Shown: positions 12,982-19,567 of the stretch, in pieces
Layout: each line of letters starts with the position of its first letter
How positions within the stretch are numbered: the stretch's first letter is position 1
Virus record (IMG/VR): IMGVR_UViG_3300032213_001977
Location: 1-20,735 of that record
Reading direction: 5' to 3' (one strand)
DNA length: 20,735 nt
Origin: a virus
Program-made: the position numbers and the translations under genes
The notes under the pieces: generated by a model
What the model was told of the DNA's origin: nothing
The model's database searches: none
The model's input: only the letters and a program-made list of their open reading frames with translations

Positions 12982-15648
12982 TCAGTCTGAAAAGTTAAAC
13001 AAAGTATCAAATGTACTATTGATGTCTGTGTTTTCTGAAATTTCCCATTTCAATACACCTAATAAATTTTCTACTTTTTGGTCCACAATGCCTTCTTCCA
13101 TCAGGTTGTCGTCAAAAGGCAAATCTTTAAACCATTGAGGGATATGTGTTTCGTCTGTGGGATAAGCTACGCTGGTATATCCTAGTGGATTATTTTTCAG
13201 TTTGCAAACAATAACTTTCATGCCATCTACGATTTGCATACTATAGTTGTCACTGTGCATACGACGCAGATTGTTCCAGTTCATAGCCGCTCGTACATGA
13301 CCGGGCATGTTTGCTTTACCTTGTTTGGCTTCATCGGCAGTATACTTGGTTAAGTTATTAACTCGTTTAGGAGTTCCTTTTTCCCATGCCGGCCGCTCTT
13401 GAAATTTAATTTTAAATTCTTTTACTTTTTCGATAATAGATTCACGTTCAGCACCAGTAAGTACATCCAATAAAATTTCACTTAAAAAGTCTTGTACTAC
13501 TTTTGGAGTATCGCTTCTTTTTAAGTCTAGGCCCATGGCTTTTACTTTGCCCTCTGCGCCTTTGACATCTAGCCGTTTGCCTTCTTTGTCGTAGATAAGA
13601 ACCGCATATCGCTTTTTCTTAATAAACAAACCAGAAATGGCCACAAGCTCTCGACCACCTTTAATAATAGATCCATTTTGTCGGGGGCAATGAAATGCTC
13701 GTTCCATGAAACCTGGAAAGCTTTGATTAACTTGTTCTCCAATACTGTCGTATAGTTGAACAGCAATGTCTTTGTTCCATTCCATACGACCAGCTTCAAC
13801 ATCTGCTTGCACGGCCGGCCATGCACTGAAATAAACAGAATCAGTGTCACCATAGATAATAGCATCTCCCACATGATCATATTTGCCGAATATACATTCG
13901 TTGACAAAACTGTCCATGTGTTTGGCAATAGCTCGGCCAGTTAGTGTAGTGCTTTGACCGATTCTGTTATCGAAAAATCTGCATCCTGGATTAAGAATAG
14001 CGCCGTACAAACTGTTCAAATTAATTTTCTTAACCAGTTGTCGTTTATCCCAGTATTCCTGATCTTCGGGCGTGGCGGATTCTTTAAGTTTGGCCTGCAT
14101 TTGTTTACGCTCGGCATACCATCTTTCCAATAAACCCGGAATAATACCTTTATGCTCGCTGGTAAAAATAGTGCCGTTAGCACTTAAAATCCACGGCTTA
14201 TTACTGTCAAATATAATACGCCATACATCGGCGGCACTGCATACATCGCTGGTGCCATCTGCTTCCCAGTCAATGGTAATTTCTACTCCGGGATCTCCAC
14301 GCATTACTGCTTCGTATTCCAAGCTACCAAACAATCCTTCCCATGCAGACGCAAAGCTATCTCCCCCATCTATTTTTTCTTTAATGTAACGATCTGTCAT
14401 TACAGGACGTAATTGTCCTACGATTGTTTCTGGCCCCATGTTAAGAGATCGGATGGCCGAAGGATAGAGGCTGTTGATGTCAATTGCTCCGATATATTTG
14501 TGCATCCCGACTTTGGGATAAGCAACATAGGCACCTGCCGCTTGGGTGTCTCCATCTTCTTCTCTGCCCTTCCTGTTAGGAACGACCAATCCTTGACTGT
14601 GTGCTTCATTGATAATTGCCTGTTCTGTGGTTGCAACTGCGCCCATTGTTGTCTGCAATAACACCGTGTTATCGTGAGCAATGGTATTCGCCAAATCCAA
14701 GAAACGTAGCTTCTTGTCTAGTTTAGCAAGCAAGCGAGTGTCTTGCCTGTTATATTCTAAAAATGTTTCAAAGTCTTTATTATATAGTTGATCTAATGTA
14801 CCTTCGTAGGCTGTCTTACGTTCTTCTAATTCATATTCGCCAATAGCGTCCAGACTATAGCTGTGACGTTCTTCGTAGGTATACTTTCGATACAATTGCA
14901 TATAGTCCAGATGAACTCTGCCAATTAAATCAAAAGTAATATTAGTGGCGCCGAATCGATCAAATTCTCGCTGTTTGGGAAATTGTCCCCATAGGCAAAG
15001 TCTTCGGGTATCGTCTTTGCTTAATACTCGAGTAATACGGCCAACAGTATAGGGAATATCATATCCTTCGCTGTTCCACCCACTTAAGATGTCTGCGTCA
15101 TCGATGAGATTAAGAAATGTATCTAACATATCTTCTTCTCTGTCGAAAATGTAACAGTCACTAAACTTAGCGCAAAGTTCCTCCGCAGTTTCCCAGCTCA
15201 TTGACTTTGGGGGGATAGCCAGTGTTACTAGTTTATCTAACCAATCTAAATAGATACTAATAGCAGTGATTTTGTTAAATGGGTCCGAGACTGGACTAAA
15301 TCCTCGCTGCGGATCAAAGTCGACTTCAATGTCGAAGAATGCCGTCTGTAACTTAGGCGGTTCAGCACCGAGATAGTTTTCTTCAAGGCATCTAAATACA
15401 GGTTTAAAATCGCTTTCCCATAGTTTTTTACCATTCTGCATCCGTAATTCTTTTTGAAATTCCTTACCATTGCGGGTGGCAAATCTGGTTACAGGAGTGC
15501 CGTATATAGTTCTATGTTTTCCCTTAGGGTCATCATAATAAAATATATAGTTGACTGGATATTCCTTATATTCTCGAGAGCCATTGATACGCTCTACAAC
15601 ATGAATACGATCTTTTTGTTTATCAAATAATGCGTCTACGTAACTCAA
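12982..15648 (-). CDS. 43: Family B DNA polymerase (gp43-like)
   Basis: This 888-residue protein compares with 898 in T4. The proofreading domain has F-F-D106-I-E108 (Exo I), G-W-N-S-E-G-Y-D197 (Exo II) and Y-N-R-Q-D303 (Exo III). The polymerase domain has A-I-D390-I-N-S-L-Y-P-S (motif A), K-K-I-N-L-N-S-L-Y-G (540-549, motif B) and Y-G-D-T-D-S (599-604, motif C). All catalytic acids are present, so it should replicate DNA with proofreading. The C-terminal T-L-F-N-F-S-D resembles the short clamp-binding tail of T4 gp43. The start is a TTG at 15648, overlapping the upstream stop as TTGA. A stop codon lies directly upstream in frame, and the next sequence (SYVDALFDKQKDRI) is what I expect for this polymerase group. 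Confidence 0.96.
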   Translation of the reverse strand: MSYVDALFDKQKDRIHVVERINGSREYKEYPVNYIFYYDDPKGKHRTIYGTPVTRFATRNGKEFQKELRMQNGKKLWESDFKPVFRCLEENYLGAEPPKLQTAFFDIEVDFDPQRGFSPVSDPFNKITAISIYLDWLDKLVTLAIPPKSMSWETAEELCAKFSDCYIFDREEDMLDTFLNLIDDADILSGWNSEGYDIPYTVGRITRVLSKDDTRRLCLWGQFPKQREFDRFGATNITFDLIGRVHLDYMQLYRKYTYEERHSYSLDAIGEYELEERKTAYEGTLDQLYNKDFETFLEYNRQDTRLLAKLDKKLRFLDLANTIAHDNTVLLQTTMGAVATTEQAIINEAHSQGLVVPNRKGREEDGDTQAAGAYVAYPKVGMHKYIGAIDINSLYPSAIRSLNMGPETIVGQLRPVMTDRYIKEKIDGGDSFASAWEGLFGSLEYEAVMRGDPGVEITIDWEADGTSDVCSAADVWRIIFDSNKPWILSANGTIFTSEHKGIIPGLLERWYAERKQMQAKLKESATPEDQEYWDKRQLVKKINLNSLYGAILNPGCRFFDNRIGQSTTLTGRAIAKHMDSFVNECIFGKYDHVGDAIIYGDTDSVYFSAWPAVQADVEAGRMEWNKDIAVQLYDSIGEQVNQSFPGFMERAFHCPRQNGSIIKGGRELVAISGLFIKKKRYAVLIYDKEGKRLDVKGAEGKVKAMGLDLKRSDTPKVVQDFLSEILLDVLTGAERESIIEKVKEFKIKFQERPAWEKGTPKRVNNLTKYTADEAKQGKANMPGHVRAAMNWNNLRRMHSDNYSMQIVDGMKVIVCKLKNNPLGYTSVAYPTDETHIPQWFKDLPFDDNLMEEGIVDQKVENLLGVLKWEISENTDINSTFDTLFNFSD

Positions 15649-15935
15649 TTAATCATCATCCTTATTAGTCCAACTGCGTCGATGGTGGTTAACAATAGAT
15701 AGTTTGCTAGCATCCCAAATGACCGCCGAGTCCAAGCAGCCCAAGCGTACATAGCACAACCGCTAATCCAAATTGGATAAAGAACAATAAGCGGTGGGTT
15801 GGGGACGGTGACTGCCATAGTGATACTACAGCCAATACTAAGCCCCCAAGCAAGCAACTCGACAGCAAAACGTATAGGATTGCTGTTCCAATCATTTTTT
15901 ATCCAAGTAACAGTATTATACAACAAATCGTTCAA
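15645..15935 (-). CDS. Small membrane protein, unknown function
   Basis: This 96-residue protein has about three hydrophobic segments: F-A-V-E-L-L-A-W-G-L-S-I-G-C-S-I-T-M-A-V (around 23-42), L-I-V-L-Y-P-I-W-I-S-G-C-A-M-Y-A-W-A-A-W (around 49-68) and a final A-N-Y-L-L-L-T-T-I-D-A-V-G-L-I-R. The layout and the closing N-x-x-L-x-x-x-D-x-x-G-L-x-R loosely recall small PnuC- or SWEET-like transport proteins, but it is too short for a firm call. The start must be the TTG at 15935: no ATG is in frame before the upstream stop codon, and the TTG overlaps the stop of the DsbA-like gene as TTGA. Confidence 0.7.
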   Translation of the reverse strand: MNDLLYNTVTWIKNDWNSNPIRFAVELLAWGLSIGCSITMAVTVPNPPLIVLYPIWISGCAMYAWAAWTRRSFGMLANYLLLTTIDAVGLIRMMIN

Positions 15936-16198
15936 AGAGTCTTGCCCACTGTTTCCAAAATAGTATTAAGTTCGTCGTGGTCTCTATTTGTTTCGCCTAG
16001 TTTGGCTTTGTGTGCAATTTTAACGGCTTTTTTTAATGTAGCAGGTTTAATTTCTAGTTCTTCTGCAATGGCTTTGATAGTTTCGTTCAGACCGGTATTC
16101 AAGTCTTCGATTTCTTGAAGAACAGTCATACCTTCGTTAATAAGTTGGGTCAACTTGATTTTTGCGTCGCCATTAAAACTTCGATTGTAATCGCTCAT
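15932..16198 (-). CDS. dsbA: DsbA-like double-stranded DNA-binding protein
   Basis: This 88-residue helical protein is similar in size and layout to T4 DsbA (89 residues), which binds DNA near late promoters. Features are an early L-T-Q-L-I-N-E-G-M helix, a central helix L-N-E-T-I-K-A-I-A-E-E-L-E-I-K-P-A-T-L-K-K-A-V-K-I-A-H-K with many Lys, and an acidic tail. The symbol refers to the phage protein, not the disulfide enzyme. The ATG at 16198 has a strong TAGGAG ribosome binding site about 7 nt upstream. It lies just before the polymerase genes. The identification rests on size, charge pattern and the K-P-A-T-L-K-K-A block and is moderate. Confidence 0.6.
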   Translation of the reverse strand: MSDYNRSFNGDAKIKLTQLINEGMTVLQEIEDLNTGLNETIKAIAEELEIKPATLKKAVKIAHKAKLGETNRDHDELNTILETVGKTL

Positions 16199-16216
16199 AT
16201 ATGCTCCTAAAAATGT

Positions 16217-16245
16217 ATTATATATTAAATTTACTCGTAGTACAA
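16217..16245 (-). promoter_or_regulatory. Weak promoter candidate for the dsbA-polymerase genes
   Basis: The minus strand reads TATAAT (16222-16217), 17 bp downstream of TTGTAC (16245-16240). The -10 is a perfect consensus but the -35 matches only its first three positions. It overlaps the 3' end of the upstream gene. The predicted start, near 16210, would leave a very short leader that just includes the TAGGAG site. It could add transcription of the polymerase genes to that from 17360-17388. Confidence 0.4.
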
Positions 16246-17325
16246 GTATTCTTTTGTGTGATTATTGATCCAGTTTGCCGGGGGATAATTAGAATCATCA
16301 AACCGGGCGCCTACGTGAAACCAATTTACATTTACTCTAGTCATTTGTAGTAGATGTGTGTCGTAGGCTTGATTCATTTTCGATTGGTCGACCTCGGCGG
16401 AAATATCTGTTTGTTTAATGTATGATTTCCAGAATAGTGGTAACTCATCTAGAGTATATCGATAATCGGTGCCTTTTTCGTGATCAACTGTATAAAGTTG
16501 TTCAGCGGTTGGGTTAATATTGACAGCGTCTTGCTGTCTGTCGCTGTAGCCATAACGAACAGTCATACCATCGAAAAATCCTTGTGGAATCTCCAATGGG
16601 GGACAAGTATCTGCGCCTACCTGCACATGAGCATATCCGTCAAAGTGTCTAAACTGTTCTTTAGTGGGAATATATAACTTATTGGATAAAATACCAATGT
16701 TGTTCCAATGCTCAGTTCTGAAAAGCAATGCGTCAGAATTTTTTGCAGTATCTAGATACCATTCAAAATATTGCTTCTTCATAACCCGAATGGCATCGTT
16801 GTTAACCATTTCATAACTGACATAGTTACCACAACTGCTGGGAGTGCCTTTGAAATAATGTGCAGCCCTAATGCTTTCTGGATAATGACTGGTCATCAGT
16901 GTGGCATAAGGATAAGGGTCTTGTTTAATAAGTTCTAATCCACGTTTGAATACTTCGATGTTACTGTCTAAGAAAATATGATCCTCATTGCCTGCAGGGA
17001 AAATTAAATCATCCCCAATTTGATCAATTTCTTCTTTAATTTCCTGCCATTGAGCAATGTTGTTTGCTCTATACCAATGGATACTTAATTTGTCAGCAGG
17101 AAAAATTCCTTTAAGCCACGCTTCCATTTCTGCCTGTCGACCACTGTGACTGTCCACCAGTTCGAGATTAAAAATAAACTTGCTGGTCAGAGGCTCTAAA
17201 GGCGCAAAGCTGGCAAAACTATATTTTGCGATATCAAACCTGTTGTCGTCTCTGAGATTATATCTAATTATACTTTGGGGGTTAAGTCGTTGATCTGTAA
17301 TTTTACAATTGAACCAAATTATCAT
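16231..17325 (-). CDS. Conserved phage protein, possibly GT-A-like glycosyltransferase
   Basis: This 364-residue protein has no membrane segment. The N-terminal third has the order seen in GT-A-type glycosyltransferases: a strand F-I-F-N-L-E-L-V-D, a charged helix, a strand L-S-I-H-W-Y-R-A-N-N-I and then D-D-L-I-F-P-A-G-N-E-D-H-I-F-L-D-S, where D-H-I-F-L-D could stand for the metal-binding D-x-D. The rest is rich in Trp, Tyr and His and shows no domain I know. The glycosyltransferase idea is therefore an inference from pattern order only. It is the first gene after a near-consensus sigma-70 promoter, with a leader of about 28 nt but no visible ribosome binding site before the ATG at 17325. 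Confidence 0.75.
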   Translation of the reverse strand: MIIWFNCKITDQRLNPQSIIRYNLRDDNRFDIAKYSFASFAPLEPLTSKFIFNLELVDSHSGRQAEMEAWLKGIFPADKLSIHWYRANNIAQWQEIKEEIDQIGDDLIFPAGNEDHIFLDSNIEVFKRGLELIKQDPYPYATLMTSHYPESIRAAHYFKGTPSSCGNYVSYEMVNNDAIRVMKKQYFEWYLDTAKNSDALLFRTEHWNNIGILSNKLYIPTKEQFRHFDGYAHVQVGADTCPPLEIPQGFFDGMTVRYGYSDRQQDAVNINPTAEQLYTVDHEKGTDYRYTLDELPLFWKSYIKQTDISAEVDQSKMNQAYDTHLLQMTRVNVNWFHVGARFDDSNYPPANWINNHTKEYLYYE

Positions 17326-17423
17326 AATAGTTGAAGTTTAAAAAGTTGCTACACTCTAGATTATACAGTAGCGAATTGTATAAGTCAAGGCAGTAGCCGC
17401 CCACCCGGTCCTAAGGCACAGGT
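17326..17423 (-). other. Intergenic control region with GC-rich island
   Basis: At 98 nt this is the longest gap in the window. Going with transcription it has a GC-rich stretch (about 17423-17388) that stands out from the AT-rich surroundings and includes a short stem GGCGG-CTA-CTGCC with no U tract after it. The sigma-70 promoter (17388-17360) comes next, then an AT-rich leader. It separates late-type genes (virion protein, Dps) from the replication block, as a transcription boundary would. I see no tRNA in it. Confidence 0.6.
17360..17388 (-). promoter_or_regulatory. Strong sigma-70 promoter for the replication block
   Basis: The minus strand reads TTGACT (17388-17383), a 17-bp spacer, then TATAAT (17365-17360). 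This is 5 of 6 in the -35, a perfect -10 and ideal spacing. The start point should be near 17353. It lies in a true intergenic gap and points at the 364-residue gene, followed by the dsbA-like, polymerase and clamp genes. This fits early or middle expression by host RNA polymerase. Confidence 0.85.
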
Positions 17424-17990
17424 CTATTTTGTTCCAATTACCAAATACGCATCATATTCAGTTTCGGGATCTTCGAACGTTCTCTGACCAGAAAACAAAA
17501 TTTTGGTTAATGGATAAGTAGAAGAAAATTCTTCTATGCTATTGAATTTATGCACAGCACCTGGATCATTGTTTCTTCCTGATAAAAGCACCATGGTATC
17601 AGAGGGAATACGTTCAAACCAATCATAGCCGGAAATGTTAGTGCAACTAAAATTAACTACTAACCCATCAGGGCCTAGGCGTCTATAATCTAAACGGTTA
17701 GCGTCTTTGTGCATGGATTTTATCCTAGTGTCTTTTTGCAATGTTGCAAGTTGACCACTGACCTTTAACATGTTTTTATTTTTTTCAACATTAATGATTT
17801 CGTCGAATTCAAATCTAGGATCCATGCTGAGTAACAAGCCAGCATTTCCGTACCAACTACCTAATATGTAAATAGTATCAAACTTATTTTTAATCTCACT
17901 GAGCTCAGTGAATGCCCAAAATTTGTTTTCTGTCAGATTGCCGCCTAGACTGCCTTTTAAAGAAAGAGAATTTACTTCGTTGATTCTCAT
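17424..17990 (-). CDS. Small methyltransferase-like Rossmann protein
   Basis: In this 188-residue protein, residues 39-51 (T-I-Y-I-L-G-S-W-Y-G-N-A-G) look like motif I of class I methyltransferases (G-x-x-x-G). I-I-N-V-E-K-N-K at about 66-73 gives the acidic end of strand 2. L-V-V-N-F-S-C-T-N-I and P-S-D-T-M-V-L-L-S-G-R follow as later strands. The core is short, with no target-recognition domain, so the substrate is unknown; similar small proteins are common in marine T4-like phages. The ATG overlaps the desaturase stop by 1 nt (TAATG). It is the last gene before the control region at 17326-17423. Confidence 0.65.
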   Translation of the reverse strand: MRINEVNSLSLKGSLGGNLTENKFWAFTELSEIKNKFDTIYILGSWYGNAGLLLSMDPRFEFDEIINVEKNKNMLKVSGQLATLQKDTRIKSMHKDANRLDYRRLGPDGLVVNFSCTNISGYDWFERIPSDTMVLLSGRNNDPGAVHKFNSIEEFSSTYPLTKILFSGQRTFEDPETEYDAYLVIGTK

Positions 17991-18697
17991 TACAGTGTCC
18001 TTATTTTTAATAAACCTGTAAATTTAAAAATTTGTATCCAAATCCAACCCATGTCAACTTCAAACCAACGACGACTTAATTTAGGATTTCCAGGTTCTAA
18101 ATGATGATTATTGTGAAGCTCTTCACCACCAATGATAACCCCTATTGGACTAATGTTAGTACTGCGATCTTTAGAATTACCATTACGATATCCCCACCAG
18201 TGTCCGAGTCCGTTAACTACACCTGCTGCCCAGAAAGGTATCCAAATCATTTGTATGGCCCAGATTAACAATCCCCACCAGGAAAAAAATAGTAAATTTA
18301 AAGCCAATAACAAACTAACACCTAAACGACTGTGTTTAGCATAGACATTTTTTTCTAACCAATCATCAGGAGTTCCTACGCCAAATTGATTTACCATGAC
18401 GTTGTCTTTACTGGCTTGATGATATAAGAATGCTCCACCAAACAACACGGGGATAATTCCAAATATATATGGACTATGGGGATCGCCTTTTACATCTGTG
18501 TCTTTGTGATGCTTGCGATGTATGGCCACCCATTGTTTAGTTACCATGCCTGTGGTTAACCACAACCAGAATCTCATTAAATGACTTAGTACAGGACTAA
18601 AAGTTAATCCTCGATGTGCTTGTCCTCGATGTAAAAAAACAGTAACGCATACAATGGTAATATGAGTTGCTATAAGAAGATATAAAAATTCAGCCAT
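17990..18697 (-). CDS. Membrane fatty acid desaturase (delta-9 type)
   Basis: This 235-residue protein has the three His boxes of the acyl-CoA/acyl-lipid desaturase family: H23-R-G-Q-A-H28, H60-R-K-H-H64 and H195-N-N-H-H199, which bind the di-iron centre. G-H-W-W-G-Y-R-N at about 165-172 and the later S-T-N match the conserved H-x-W-G block. Hydrophobic stretches at 4-22, 78-92 and 125-162 fit four membrane passes. It would introduce a double bond into membrane lipid acyl chains with oxygen. It is shorter than typical bacterial forms (about 270-300) but all His are kept. Phage-encoded desaturases may adjust host membrane fluidity during infection. The ATG is 5 nt after the Dps stop, with no clear ribosome binding site. 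Confidence 0.9.
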   Translation of the reverse strand: MAEFLYLLIATHITIVCVTVFLHRGQAHRGLTFSPVLSHLMRFWLWLTTGMVTKQWVAIHRKHHKDTDVKGDPHSPYIFGIIPVLFGGAFLYHQASKDNVMVNQFGVGTPDDWLEKNVYAKHSRLGVSLLLALNLLFFSWWGLLIWAIQMIWIPFWAAGVVNGLGHWWGYRNGNSKDRSTNISPIGVIIGGEELHNNHHLEPGNPKLSRRWFEVDMGWIWIQIFKFTGLLKIRTL

Positions 18698-18702
18698 TGA
18701 GC

Positions 18703-19137
18703 TTATTTTAAACTGGCTCTTAACATCCAGCTGTGTTTATCATGTGCGTCCATGCGTTCTGCCAGGAAGTTACTGATGCCATGTTTTCCTTCACGTTCTG
18801 CTAGATCGTAGACCATTTTAAATAACTTGGCAGTTTTATCGCTGTCGGCTAATAGTTCTTGAATCATTGTCATAGCAGGCTGAACTTCGATTTCATCATT
18901 GACCTGTGACAGCATACTAAAACGAGTATAGCTACCTGGAGTATAGCTGCCTAACTTGCGAATGTTTTCAGCAAATGTATCAATGCTGCCATATACTTCT
19001 TCGTAGATACCGCCGAATAAACTGTGATATTCTTGAAAGTCTGGTCCTTCTACATTCCAGTGATAGAAATGTGCTTTTAGGTAAAAACTAAACTCTGTAG
19101 CAAACGCTATCTTCATTGCTTTAATTAATTCATCCAT
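18703..19137 (-). CDS. dps: Dps-family ferritin-like protein
   Basis: This 144-residue protein has the Dps core: A22-H23-F-Y-H26-W-N-V-E-G-P, then Y-H38-S-L-F-G-G-I-Y-E-E, and D53-T-F-A-E57-N-I-R. The spacing H26-H38 (12) and D53-E57 (4) equals that of the known ferroxidase ligands. The acidic ligand four residues after the second His is Gly (G42). Dps proteins form 12-subunit shells that oxidise and store iron and shield DNA from peroxide. There is no long Lys-rich N-terminal tail, so direct DNA binding is less likely. Dps-like genes occur in some phages, where protection of DNA or iron supply has been suggested. The ATG is 1 nt after the upstream stop. Confidence 0.9.
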   Translation of the reverse strand: MDELIKAMKIAFATEFSFYLKAHFYHWNVEGPDFQEYHSLFGGIYEEVYGSIDTFAENIRKLGSYTPGSYTRFSMLSQVNDEIEVQPAMTMIQELLADSDKTAKLFKMVYDLAEREGKHGISNFLAERMDAHDKHSWMLRASLK

Positions 19138-19138
19138 A

Positions 19139-19567
19139 TTAATCTGCCTTTTTTCCTTTGTCTTTTTCTGTTATAGGACCACCAGTGACCCAAGCTTTAC
19201 AACTTCTGCTGCCCGCACATTTAAAATGTAAAAAATTACAGTAACCCAAGTCGGCTAAATTGATACTGGCATTCGCATCTATATTCTTTTCTGTGCCTTT
19301 GATACCGTCTGACATACATTGTCTCATGCTATTACTGACATCAAATGCTGCACAATTGCCACAAAGCATAGTTTTTGCTGTAGCTGTAGTTACATTAAAA
19401 ATTTTAGCAGACTTATCCCAATAGTCGCCGGGCTTATCGGGATTGGCTGGCCCATAATTGTAGTTATCTATAGCAGCCTGTCTGTTTTTTAAATTAACAT
19501 CGATGTCGTGCGTAGCAATAGGACATCCTTTGCTAGCTGCTTCCATAATATTAATTAAATTTCTCAT
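19139..19567 (-). CDS. Cys-rich conserved phage protein (possible Fe-S or zinc protein)
   Basis: This 142-residue protein has Cys at 15, 69, 72, 84, 110, 117 and 123, within M-L-C-G-N-C-A-A-F-D, R-Q-C-M and L-G-Y-C-N-F-L-H-F-K-C-A-G-S-R-S-C-K-A-W. The C-x2-C-x11-C-x25-C-x6-C-x5-C pattern suggests a metal or Fe-S centre. It has a faint likeness to high-potential iron-sulfur proteins, where the last Cys follows G-W/Y, but the spacing differs. From memory, proteins with this ending are widespread in marine myophages beside virion genes. The start overlaps the previous stop as ATGA. I cannot name a function. Confidence 0.7.
   Translation of the reverse strand: MRNLINIMEAASKGCPIATHDIDVNLKNRQAAIDNYNYGPANPDKPGDYWDKSAKIFNVTTATAKTMLCGNCAAFDVSNSMRQCMSDGIKGTEKNIDANASINLADLGYCNFLHFKCAGSRSCKAWVTGGPITEKDKGKKAD

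Noticed and set aside
13569-13928. Minus-strand 119-codon frame overlapping the polymerase motif C region
   Set aside because: It is a shifted frame of gene 43, which carries motif C and intact catalytic residues there.
14072-14389. Plus-strand open frame of 105 codons inside the polymerase gene
   Set aside because: It lies antisense within the well-conserved polymerase core, has no ribosome binding site or recognisable domain, and is explained by codon bias of gene 43.
17388-17423. GC-rich island as the end of a tRNA
   Set aside because: There is no cloverleaf, T-arm consensus or acceptor stem that I can form, and the gap is too short once the promoter is counted.
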